6,775 nucleotides of DNA, from contig JAJYYD010000124.1 in assembly GCA_021801305.1 (NCBI GenBank), forward strand, positions 1 to 6,775, written 5' to 3'. How positions within the stretch are numbered: position 1 is the stretch's first letter; each line of letters opens with the position of its first letter. Under the pieces are notes generated by a model that worked only from the letters and a program-made list of their open reading frames with translations, ran no database searches and had not been told where the DNA came from. This DNA comes from Thermoplasmata archaeon. Its GTDB lineage: Archaea > Thermoplasmatota > Thermoplasmata > Thermoplasmatales > Thermoplasmataceae. Below are positions 1 through 6,033 of the stretch, one piece after another. The position numbers were made by a program, and so were the translations under genes.

Positions 1-2335
1 TTATGCTGCCGATTTTCATCATCCTCATTATTATATCTTTCCCTTCCTCTATGATTCCGGAATTCCCTTTGATGAGGAGTTTTTCCAGTGGCGTGTTCAT
101 GGACATCTTGTTTCCTGTTTTCAGGTTTCTTATCTTTCCTATGACCTCAATTATATAATCCATCTTTTCTTCAGCTTCCGGAAAGTCCAAAGTGTCAGGG
201 ATGGAAGGCCAGGTATCCACGTGTATGCTCTTTCCGTGATCAGGGTATGAAAGATATATTTCATCAGTTATGAATGGCATTATGGGTGCGTACATTCTAA
301 GAATATCCAGGAAAACGTGATATGAAACTGATACTGTCTCGTCCAGCAGTGTGGTATCGGTACCAGTATTGCCATATCCTTTTATGATCTCAAGGTAATT
401 GTCGCAGAATGTGTTCCAGAAGAAATTGTCCAGTTGAGTTCTTGCTCTGGAGAAGAGGTACTGATCCATCAGATCCGTGACTTCTTTCACAACACCTTTA
501 AGTTTCGCCAGTATCCACGCGTTCGCCATATTTGAAGGGGTGAGATCCAGCTTATTCACTGGTCTTTCTGATCTAATCAGTTCAAGGAGCTTGAATGCAT
601 TGAACAGCTTGATCACGGTCCTTCTTCCCCTCACAAAATCCTGTTCCTTGATCTTTATATCGTCTCCGGGAACTGAAGTTGAAGCCCAGAACCTCAGGGC
701 ATCTGCACCATATTGATCAATAAAATTGGCTGGTTCAAGGACGTTGCCCTTGCTCTTGCTCATTTTCTGGCCAAGGGGGTCATAAACATTGCCGCTGATG
801 AATATCCTTGTCCAGGGAGCAAGGTTGTCATGGATTTCTGATCTTACTATTGTAACGAATGCCCATACTGATATGATGTCATGACCCTGGAACCTTATAT
901 CCATGGGGTAAAGTCTATCAAAGTATCCGGCAGGGACAAGGGCAAGCCTGGGAGAAAGCGACGATGTTGCCCATGTGTCCATGACATCCCTTTCGGGTTC
1001 AAGGTCAGTGGATCCGCATCTTTGGCATTTTCTTCCTTTCTCCTCCAGCCTGGGATCCACAGGCAGCTCTCCCGGATCTGCAAGAACCATGTTCTCACAG
1101 TTCCTGCAGTACCATACCGGGAACGGAACACCGTAAAACCTCTGCCTTGAAATGCACCAGTCCCATTTCAGTCCGTCAATCCAGTTATCAAGCCTTATCT
1201 TCATATGTTCGGGCAGCCATTTGACCTGTTCTGATCTTTCCCTGAACTTATCCTTCATATCAAGATACCTGACAAACCACTGGGTACTTATCCCAATTTC
1301 TATGGGCGTGTCGCATCTTTCATGCAGGTTTACTGAATGCTTGATCCTTTCCACTTTTTCAACCCTGCCCTCTTCCTTAAGTTTTGATACTACCGCTTTT
1401 CTTGCTTCCTGAATTATCATGCCTTTGAATTCTCCAGCCGCCTCATTCATCCTTCCTGCATTATCCAGAACTATTTTCAAGGGAAGCTGGTATTTTCTCC
1501 ACAAAGCAAGATCGTTCTGGTCACCGAACGTGCACATCATCTCAGCCCCGGTTCCCTTGTCTGCCTGAATTGCATCGTCAGCCATAACAGGGACTTCAGA
1601 CCCATATATTGGAACAATTGCCTTTTTATTCAGCAAATGTTTGTATCTCTCGTCAGATCCGTTGACAAAAATAGCCACGCATGCACCGATCATTTCGGGC
1701 CTGGTTGTTGCAATTACTACGTTCCCACCCTCTGCCAGGTCGAATTTTATGTAGACAAAATCGGTTGACACTATTCCATCCTTGAGTTCAATCTGGGAAA
1801 TTGATGTTCTGCAGGATGGGCACCTTATTGTTGGAGCCTCCTCACGATATGCCCTCTTTTTATCCAGAAGGTCCAGAAACATCGTTTGTGATATCTTCCT
1901 GGATTCCCGGGACATGGTGGTGTAGTGATTTTTAAAATCTGCACTCATGCCAAGGTTTCTCCAGGTTGCCATCAGTTCTGATTCAGATCTGGAACTTGCC
2001 TCCTGGCATGCTTTTATGAAATCTTGCAGGTTTACTTTTTCAGCCCTTATTCCCATAAGTTTTTCAGTATATCGTTCAGTGGGGAGGCCATTGTCATCGA
2101 ATCCCCACGGATAGAACACAGAGTACCCCCGCATTCTTTTGTATCTTGCTATAAAATCCTGGTGTGGATAGGAAAAGGCGTGTCCCATGTGCATCTTTCC
2201 AGAAACTGTTGGGGGCGGCGTGTCAATTGAGAAGTTCTTCTCCCTTCCCAGAGGATTCATGCTGAAATGGTAGATATTTTCATCTTCCCAGTACTTTTTG
2301 AGTTTATCCTCTATTTTTCCAATATCTAAATCCAT
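1..2335 (-). CDS. valS: Valyl-tRNA synthetase, C-terminus cut by window edge
   Basis: Class Ia aminoacyl-tRNA synthetase that charges tRNA-Val in the cytoplasm and hydrolyses mischarged Thr-tRNA in its CP1 editing domain. 778 codons are visible in one open frame from ATG at 2335; the last part of the anticodon-binding/C-terminal region lies beyond the left edge. Motifs seen: the HIGH signature as HMGH at residues 49-52, editing-domain ATTRPE at 209-214, a WCISRQRFYG stretch near 390-400, DTWATSS near 450, and KMSKSKGN with K524-S528. Cysteine pairs C172/C175, C410/C413 and C437/C440 suggest zinc knuckles; H338/C341 may complete the first. After about residue 590 comes the helical anticodon-binding domain with an APIMPFITDEIY-type motif (M681 just before it). 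No frameshift was found at six motif positions checked along the gene. It is transcribed divergently from the gene at 2464. The family assignment is essentially certain. Confidence 0.97.
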   Translation of the reverse strand, partial: MDLDIGKIEDKLKKYWEDENIYHFSMNPLGREKNFSIDTPPPTVSGKMHMGHAFSYPHQDFIARYKRMRGYSVFYPWGFDDNGLPTERYTEKLMGIRAEKVNLQDFIKACQEASSRSESELMATWRNLGMSADFKNHYTTMSRESRKISQTMFLDLLDKKRAYREEAPTIRCPSCRTSISQIELKDGIVSTDFVYIKFDLAEGGNVVIATTRPEMIGACVAIFVNGSDERYKHLLNKKAIVPIYGSEVPVMADDAIQADKGTGAEMMCTFGDQNDLALWRKYQLPLKIVLDNAGRMNEAAGEFKGMIIQEARKAVVSKLKEEGRVEKVERIKHSVNLHERCDTPIEIGISTQWFVRYLDMKDKFRERSEQVKWLPEHMKIRLDNWIDGLKWDWCISRQRFYGVPFPVWYCRNCENMVLADPGELPVDPRLEEKGRKCQRCGSTDLEPERDVMDTWATSSLSPRLALVPAGYFDRLYPMDIRFQGHDIISVWAFVTIVRSEIHDNLAPWTRIFISGNVYDPLGQKMSKSKGNVLEPANFIDQYGADALRFWASTSVPGDDIKIKEQDFVRGRRTVIKLFNAFKLLELIRSERPVNKLDLTPSNMANAWILAKLKGVVKEVTDLMDQYLFSRARTQLDNFFWNTFCDNYLEIIKGYGNTGTDTTLLDETVSVSYHVFLDILRMYAPIMPFITDEIYLSYPDHGKSIHVDTWPSIPDTLDFPEAEEKMDYIIEVIGKIRNLKTGNKMSMNTPLEKLLIKGNSGIIEEGKDIIMRMMKIGSI

Positions 2336-2357
2336 ACGGATCAGTATTTTAATTCGC

Positions 2358-2366
2358 CTTAAATTC
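2358..2366 (-). promoter_or_regulatory. Candidate TATA box for valS
   Basis: On the minus strand the sequence reads GAATTTAAG, centred about 26 nt upstream of the valS ATG. This is the distance expected if the transcript starts at or next to the start codon, and no Shine-Dalgarno sequence precedes the ATG. A leaderless valS mRNA is therefore likely. The box is a moderate match to the archaeal consensus. Confidence 0.4.
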
Positions 2367-2463
2367 TTTACACTGGGATTATTTGCTTTCCATCCACCAG
2401 CAAAACGTTTCCACAAAGCGCAAAGACACTGTTTACCCTGATTCCGGAGGGTAGTGGCCCATA

Positions 2464-2970
2464 ATGGAAATGTCTTATTACCATGTTTTCATATGTCAAT
2501 TCATGGCATCCATGGAATCACTCAGGTCAAAACTGGAGGTACTGGCCATTGAAGAGGAAAACTGGGCAAAAAAGTACAGTGATCTGATGCTGGATACAAA
2601 CCTGTCAAACATAAGGATGTTTCTTGAGGCCTTTGCAAAAAGCAGGGACCAGTTCTCAAATGATATTAACAATTTCTTGAATAAAAAATATGTTATAAAT
2701 AACGAAAATAAAACATTGAGAAAACTTTATGATATCCAGGCAACAAGGCACCTCCTAAATGCAGAGGATATTGATCCAAATAGCCTTCAGAGCATACTCC
2801 TATACATATCCAAGGCTGAAACTGACACATATGCCAGGTATGAAGCAATACTTGTAGATATGGAGGACAGCAGCATGAAAAAAATGTTTTCCAATATTGT
2901 GGAAAGAAGGGAAAGGGTCATGTTGAAGGCCGATAATATTTACCATGACATGATAGAAACAAGTGTATAA
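2464..2970 (+). CDS. Small helical protein, possible metal-free ferritin-like fold
   Basis: Up to 168 residues, not recognised as a named family. It is almost all predicted helix, with probable helices near 18-44, 45-73, 106-133 and 135-163 around a linker at 74-105. The halves show a weak internal repeat: Y38, D44, S48, R51, R61, D62 align at identical spacing with Y126, D132, S136, K139, R149, E150. That pseudo-twofold helical-pair arrangement is typical of ferritin/rubrerythrin-like four-helix proteins. The family's ExxH metal-ligand motif is absent: helix 2 has KSRDQF and helix 4 has ERRERVM, and the only histidines (H7, H96, H161) are not at ligand positions. If the fold is right, it probably does not bind a diiron centre. 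The start is uncertain: ATG 2464 has GGAGG at 2446-2450, 13 nt away, which is long. Met14 (2503) or Met17 (2512) fits better with a leaderless start from CTTATTA at 2474-2480 and removes a hydrophobic N-terminus foreign to the fold. No signal peptide or clear membrane segment is seen. It could instead be an unrelated helical bundle. Confidence 0.72.
   Translation: MEMSYYHVFICQFMASMESLRSKLEVLAIEEENWAKKYSDLMLDTNLSNIRMFLEAFAKSRDQFSNDINNFLNKKYVINNENKTLRKLYDIQATRHLLNAEDIDPNSLQSILLYISKAETDTYARYEAILVDMEDSSMKKMFSNIVERRERVMLKADNIYHDMIETSV
2474..2480 (+). promoter_or_regulatory. Candidate TATA box inside the long form of the 2464 gene
   Basis: CTTATTA is centred about 26 nt upstream of ATG 2503. This spacing matches a leaderless start at Met14 (or Met17 at 2512) of the small helical protein. 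If it is used, the true protein is 155 or 152 residues rather than 168. The box is weak and the call rests mainly on spacing. Confidence 0.25.
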
Positions 2971-2975
2971 TCAGG

Positions 2976-2987
2976 GTGCAATTGCAC
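2976..2987 (+). repeat. Perfect 12-bp palindrome beside a TATA box (possible operator)
   Basis: GTGCAATTGCAC is an exact palindrome ending 1 nt before the TATA box at 2989-2996, where the BRE element would lie. It sits 5 nt after the stop of the upstream gene. A dimeric regulator bound here would affect TFB/TBP access, so it is a plausible operator for dtdA. No regulator is encoded in the window. Confidence 0.4.
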
Positions 2988-2988
2988 A

Positions 2989-2996
2989 TTTATAAG
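2989..2996 (+). promoter_or_regulatory. Candidate TATA box upstream of dtdA
   Basis: TTTATAAG is a good match to the archaeal TATA consensus. Transcription would start near 3018, giving a leader of about 55 nt before dtdA. The leader has only a weak Shine-Dalgarno-like GAGTGA (3059-3064). A second, closer box at 3047-3054 is the alternative. Confidence 0.45.
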
Positions 2997-3040
2997 GCAT
3001 GGTCCAAATCATGGCCTTTCATTTTACAGCAATTCAACAC

Positions 3041-3054
3041 TTTCTTTTTTAAAT
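3041..3054 (+). promoter_or_regulatory. T-run and AT box before dtdA: terminator and/or proximal promoter
   Basis: A pyrimidine run (TTTCTTTTTT, 3041-3050) continues into AAAT. Oligo-T tracts terminate archaeal transcription, so it could end the transcript of the upstream small gene. TTTTAAAT (3047-3054) is also centred 23-24 nt upstream of the dtdA ATG and could be a TATA box for a nearly leaderless dtdA mRNA. The sequence alone does not separate these roles. Confidence 0.35.
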
Positions 3055-3073
3055 CTTAGAGTGATAATGTACC

Positions 3074-3871
3074 ATGCTGCCAGACCTTTTAATCGCATCC
3101 AAATCGGATGAGGCAAGCAAATCAATGCTTGACTACATTCTTGAAAAAGAGAAATTCACCCAGTCAGATTCAGGTAAAATAATGGTCCATGGGGACTTCA
3201 TGCTTGCTGTTTTTGAAGAAAGGCACCTGTATCTGGACAATATTGAACAGTTTCTAAACGACAACGGGATGGAGGCAAAGGGAATCATATTTTTGTCACG
3301 CCATTCATCAAAGGCTGATATAAAGTCCATAACAGTTCATCCAACGGGAAATTTCTCAGGTGCACTGCTGGGAGGGAAACCAGGAACACTTACAGTATCT
3401 TATCCCGTTGCGATGTCAGCATCACTCAGGTATCTCAAGGAGAACTTCAGGGGAGACAATTTTGAGATAACGTTCGAGGCAACACACCATGGTCCTTTAT
3501 TGAATAAGATGAATTATTACATAGAGATCGGCACAACAGACAAACAGTGGAAGGATCTGGAGGCCCTGGAGGTAGTCAGGGGTGCCATATTTGATCGCGA
3601 TGACAGGGAATATGACACATTCGTTGGTGTCGGTGGAGGCCACTATATGCCAAAAATAACTGAATACTTCCTTAAAAATAATATAAACATGGGGCATATG
3701 ATACCAAAATATGCCCTTGATTCCATTACCGAGGATATGATTCTGCAGGCAGTTGAGAAAACTCCGGGATGCAAAGGTTTTATCATGGACAAGAAGGGAA
3801 CAAAAGCGCAGGCAAGAGATCTGCTCAAGAAGATTTCAGATGAAAGAAACCTGGAAATCATAAGTATATAA
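3074..3871 (+). CDS. dtdA: D-aminoacyl-tRNA deacylase (archaeal DtdA type)
   Basis: Hydrolyses the ester bond of D-aminoacyl-tRNAs formed when synthetases mischarge D-amino acids, freeing tRNA and keeping D-residues out of protein; cytoplasmic, and zinc-dependent in studied archaeal/plant (GEK1) members. The 265-residue length is normal for the family. Family-type motifs in order: N-terminal LIASKSDEAS (6-15), FLSRH at 73-77, TVHPTGNF at 87-94, THHGP at 137-141 with EIGTT at 151-155, GVGGGHY at 185-191 and GHMIPKY at 207-213. The conserved histidines H77, H138, H139, H190 and H208 include the likely metal and catalytic ligands (inference). The ATG at 3074 gives the expected N-terminus; ATG 3067 is out of frame. 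It is separated from the next operon by 166 bp with its own promoter, so it is probably a single-gene unit. It is unrelated in sequence to bacterial DTD. Confidence 0.94.
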   Translation: MLPDLLIASKSDEASKSMLDYILEKEKFTQSDSGKIMVHGDFMLAVFEERHLYLDNIEQFLNDNGMEAKGIIFLSRHSSKADIKSITVHPTGNFSGALLGGKPGTLTVSYPVAMSASLRYLKENFRGDNFEITFEATHHGPLLNKMNYYIEIGTTDKQWKDLEALEVVRGAIFDRDDREYDTFVGVGGGHYMPKITEYFLKNNINMGHMIPKYALDSITEDMILQAVEKTPGCKGFIMDKKGTKAQARDLLKKISDERNLEIISI

Positions 3872-3928
3872 AAACCTAAATATAGTTATAATAATATGTA
3901 ATTATATTTAAAATTATTTCTTGGCTGA

Positions 3929-3957
3929 AATCCGTGACCCCCTGCACATTTCGGATT
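3929..3957 (+). repeat. Inverted repeat AATCCG-17 nt-CGGATT
   Basis: A 6-bp inverted repeat (3929-3934 and 3952-3957) encloses a 17-nt spacer holding the only C-rich run in this AT-rich intergenic region. It is followed by a T-rich stretch (3956-3966) and lies about 20 bp upstream of the TATA box. It could be part of a dtdA terminator or an upstream regulator site. Arms this short can arise by chance. Confidence 0.25.
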
Positions 3958-3976
3958 ATTCTTTTAATCAAAAACA

Positions 3977-3984
3977 TTTATATA
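3977..3984 (+). promoter_or_regulatory. TATA box of the PLP-DUF1611-PP-loop operon
   Basis: TTTATATA is a near-consensus archaeal TATA box preceded by an A-rich stretch that could serve as BRE. Transcription is predicted to start near 4005-4008, giving a leader of about 30 nt with a proper ribosome site. It is the best promoter in the window and the only evident one for the three downstream genes. Confidence 0.65.
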
Positions 3985-4010
3985 GTCATGATTGCTTAGT
4001 GGAAATAATA

Positions 4011-4027
4011 CCAGGTTAAAAACCTGG
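4011..4027 (+). repeat. Perfect 7-3-7 inverted repeat in the operon leader
   Basis: CCAGGTT-AAA-AACCTGG lies just downstream of the predicted transcription start and ends inside the ribosome binding site (GGGTGA, 4026-4031). As DNA it has the size and position of a dimeric repressor operator. As RNA it would form a 7-bp hairpin at or near the 5' end that sequesters the first G residues of the Shine-Dalgarno sequence. Either way it is well placed to control the operon. It is too early in the transcript and lacks the T-run to be a terminator. Confidence 0.55.
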
Positions 4028-4031
4028 GTGA
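4027..4031 (+). promoter_or_regulatory. Ribosome binding site GGTGA
   Basis: GGTGA complements the archaeal anti-Shine-Dalgarno sequence and lies 6 nt before ATG 4038, which fixes that start over the out-of-frame ATG at 4033. Its first G is paired in the leader hairpin at 4011-4027. Confidence 0.7.
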
Positions 4032-4037
4032 AATGAA

Positions 4038-5006
4038 ATGGAAGAAATATCTGAAGAGGAAAAACCTCCTGGTAACACACCTTTTTTTAGAGCGCACAAC
4101 CTTGAAAAACGTTTGAAAATGAACGGCCTTTTTATCAAATTCGAGGGTGCGAGTCTCACAGGAACCCAAAAAGACAGGATATCTATGCTTCATGCCTTGA
4201 AGGCAAGGGAAGGGGGATACGATACAATATCCCTGGCAACCTGCGGCAATTACGGTGCATCAATCTCCTATTTTGCAAGCAGGTTCGGGCTTAAGTCCGT
4301 CATAGCAATACCTGAATTTTATTCCGGTGAAAGGGTGGAAGAAATGAGATCCAACGGTTCTTCAATACTCGAAATGCCCTACAAATATGAGGAACTTGTT
4401 GACTATATGAGAGACAGATCCAATGATGAGAACTGGTACGATTCAAGTCCCGGATCAAAGAACTCTGAACTGGATATCATGGGTTATGAGAACATTGCCT
4501 ATGAGATCGCATCCCAGCTCGGGCACAGCCCTGAGTTCCTCTCGGTCCCCGTGGGAAACGGAACAACTCTTGCCGGCATATTTTCCGGTTTTGAGAAACT
4601 GTACCACAGTGGAGAGATCAGCAGGGTTCCCAGGCTTATCGCATCAAGTACTTCAAACGGGAACCCTATAGTGGCTTCATGGAAAAAGAAAAGGAGGAAA
4701 GTTGTGGACCTGGATCCATTACAGATCACTGAAACATCCGTTTCTGAACCACTGGTATCATTCCGTTCATACGATGGGCAGAAGGCTCTCGACTCAATCT
4801 ACAGGAGCAACGGCATCGCAACGTATGTTTCCGATTCTGAAATGGTTAATTATTCAAGAATGATCGAGCGGACGGAGAAACTTTCAGTTCTTCCGGCATC
4901 AGCCTCGGCAATGGCTGCAGCAGACAAGGTCATGAGAAGACTCGGCTACAGGGGAGAGGTTGTAGTGGTACTTACAGGGAGGAACAGATCATGGATAACG
5001 CAGTAG
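4038..5006 (+). CDS. Threonine-synthase-like fold-type II PLP enzyme
   Basis: A pyridoxal-phosphate enzyme of the tryptophan synthase beta/threonine synthase superfamily (322 residues). Visible: substrate/lysine loop KFEGASLTGTQKDR with Schiff-base K45, GNYGAS at 70-75 (asparagine loop), phosphate-binding GNGTTLAG at 163-170, PASASA near 286-291, and C-terminal VVLTGRN ending at 316. The usual lysine motif is NPTGSFKDRG; here N-P is replaced by S-L and S-F by T-Q, and the asparagine loop has Y where T is usual. It is also shorter than typical archaeal threonine synthases and lacks their N-terminal extension. The cofactor apparatus looks intact but the substrate pocket has diverged, so true threonine synthase activity is doubtful. 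Members of this fold act on Ser, Thr, Cys, O-phosphohomoserine, diaminopropionate and D-amino acids by racemisation, beta-elimination or replacement. First gene of the operon, overlapping the DUF1611 gene by 16 nt. Exact reaction unknown. Confidence 0.88.
   Translation: MEEISEEEKPPGNTPFFRAHNLEKRLKMNGLFIKFEGASLTGTQKDRISMLHALKAREGGYDTISLATCGNYGASISYFASRFGLKSVIAIPEFYSGERVEEMRSNGSSILEMPYKYEELVDYMRDRSNDENWYDSSPGSKNSELDIMGYENIAYEIASQLGHSPEFLSVPVGNGTTLAGIFSGFEKLYHSGEISRVPRLIASSTSNGNPIVASWKKKRRKVVDLDPLQITETSVSEPLVSFRSYDGQKALDSIYRSNGIATYVSDSEMVNYSRMIERTEKLSVLPASASAMAAADKVMRRLGYRGEVVVVLTGRNRSWITQ
4977..4982 (+). promoter_or_regulatory. Ribosome binding site GGGAGG inside the PLP gene end
   Basis: GGGAGG lies 8 nt before ATG 4991, within the last codons of the upstream PLP gene. 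With the 16-nt gene overlap it supports translational coupling of the two proteins and fixes the DUF1611 start. Confidence 0.65.
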
Positions 5007-6025
5007 TGCTTGCAGAAAACGTGTTCGGTTCAACATACGGAAAAACCGCAAACGGGCTTGTGAGATACAGCAAGAGGTACAATATCACTTCTGTAATTGA
5101 TTCAAGATACGCCGGAAATGATGCCGGAAAGATATTGTCCGGGAAACCCAAAGGAATACCAATAGTTGGAACAGTTGAGGAGGGTAAGGCCCTCGGATCA
5201 AATGTCTTCATTGTAGGTATTGCAACAGACGGGGGTTACATACCAGAAGAATACAGGAAATATATCAGGGCAGCAATAAACGAAGGGATGACCGTTGTCA
5301 GCGGACTTCATGAGTTCATAAGTGACGATCCGGAATTCTCGGCACTCTCAAAAAGCAAAGGAACACAGATAATTGACGTCAGGAAGATGTTCAGGGACAT
5401 GAAGATGCCTTTCACAGGTTCAATCAGGGAAGTGAAGGCGACTAAGATTGCAGTTCTCGGTACAGACAGTGCCATAGGCAAAAGGACAACTTCAGTATTC
5501 CTTAACCAGGCCATGAACCAGGCCGGGAAAAAGTCGGTCATGATCGGGACAGGGCAGACATCATGGATGCAGGGATTCCCTTACACCGTAGTGGTTGATT
5601 CAATGATAAACGATTTCATACCTGGAAACCTTGAATGGGTTACTCACGAGGCATGGGTTAACGAAAAGCCTGACTACATGTTCCTGGAGGGACAGGGTTC
5701 AGTACTGCATCCAGCATATCCCGGAAGCTTTGAAATAATAGGTGCCTGCAGGCCTGACGCCATAATCCTGCAGCATGCCCCCAAGAGAAAAGCTTTCGAC
5801 GGGTTCGAGGAGTTCCCAATACCGCCGCTTGAAAAATATATAAATATACTTGAAAACCTCTCAAACAGGAAGGTTATTGCAATATCCATAAACAGCGAAA
5901 ACATGGATAATTCCGAAATAAAGGAATCAATAAGCTGCCTTCAGGGAAAATTCGGCATACCTGTATTCAACCCTCTGGAACCACTGGATTCCGTCGCAAG
6001 GGAAATTGAATCTCTTTCAGTGTAA
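4991..6025 (+). CDS. DUF1611 family P-loop protein, DgcN-like (possible D-glutamate N-acetyltransferase)
   Basis: 344 residues, the usual DUF1611 length and two-domain layout. Residues 1-145 form a Rossmann-like N-terminal domain (ends SGLHEFISDDPE, 104-115). The C-terminal P-loop domain has a Walker A-like GTDSAIGKRTT at 157-167 (family form has C where S160 stands), GTGQTSW at 186-192, EGQGS at 233-237 followed by HPAYPG at 240-245, and PDAIILQHAP at 255-264. These are the family's signature blocks. Known: DUF1611 includes DgcN, which N-acetylates D-glutamate with acetyl-CoA so that an enolase-superfamily racemase (DgcA) can convert it towards L-glutamate; relatives neighbour L-Ala-D/L-Glu epimerases. 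Inference: this protein may acetylate or otherwise activate a D-glutamyl-type substrate. It starts within the PLP gene with a good GGGAGG site, and the PP-loop gene follows 8 nt after its stop. No signal peptide or membrane segment. Family call is firm; the activity is not. Confidence 0.88.
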   Translation: MDNAVVLAENVFGSTYGKTANGLVRYSKRYNITSVIDSRYAGNDAGKILSGKPKGIPIVGTVEEGKALGSNVFIVGIATDGGYIPEEYRKYIRAAINEGMTVVSGLHEFISDDPEFSALSKSKGTQIIDVRKMFRDMKMPFTGSIREVKATKIAVLGTDSAIGKRTTSVFLNQAMNQAGKKSVMIGTGQTSWMQGFPYTVVVDSMINDFIPGNLEWVTHEAWVNEKPDYMFLEGQGSVLHPAYPGSFEIIGACRPDAIILQHAPKRKAFDGFEEFPIPPLEKYINILENLSNRKVIAISINSENMDNSEIKESISCLQGKFGIPVFNPLEPLDSVAREIESLSV

Positions 6026-6030
6026 GTGAT
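6026..6030 (+). promoter_or_regulatory. Ribosome binding site GTGAT before the TTG start
   Basis: GTGAT directly follows the DUF1611 stop codon and lies 3 nt before TTG 6034. It matches the 3' part of the GGAGGTGAT consensus, so the short gap is in register. It is the best argument for the TTG start. Confidence 0.45.
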
Positions 6031-6033
6031 CTG

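Larger units (their letters stand above)
3872..4037 (+). other. AT-rich intergenic region with promoter and inverted repeats
   Basis: No coding sequence is seen. The first 50 bases after the dtdA stop are nearly pure A/T. They are followed by a GC-richer island with a C-run (3931-3946), then a T-rich stretch, a TATA box and an inverted repeat at the operon start. The A/T block with T-runs (for example ATTATTTCTT, 3913-3922) may terminate dtdA transcription. Confidence 0.6.

Noticed and set aside
1..3. TTA at the left edge read as a valS stop (TAA on minus strand)
   Set aside because: The valS codons fall on 4-2, so this TAA is out of frame; the gene continues beyond the window.
895..1131. 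Minus-strand open frame with a Trp/Arg-rich translation
   Set aside because: Out-of-frame shadow of valS; the valS frame over the same bases gives the CxxC knuckles and DTWATSS.
2403..2410. AAACGTTT palindrome in the valS divergent spacer
   Set aside because: Eight bases in an AT-rich spacer, not positioned at a convincing promoter; easily chance.
4033..4035. Upstream ATG in the operon leader
   Set aside because: It is out of frame with the PLP gene, lies only 1 nt after the GGTGA site, and its frame gives no recognisable protein.
4038..5006. Calling the PLP enzyme threonine synthase (thrC)
   Set aside because: Superfamily is clear, but the lysine loop is changed and the N-terminal extension is missing, so a gene symbol is not justified.
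4991..6025. Naming the DUF1611 gene dgcN
   Set aside because: Family membership is clear, but no enolase-superfamily partner (DgcA) or regulator is present to support the same D-glutamate pathway.
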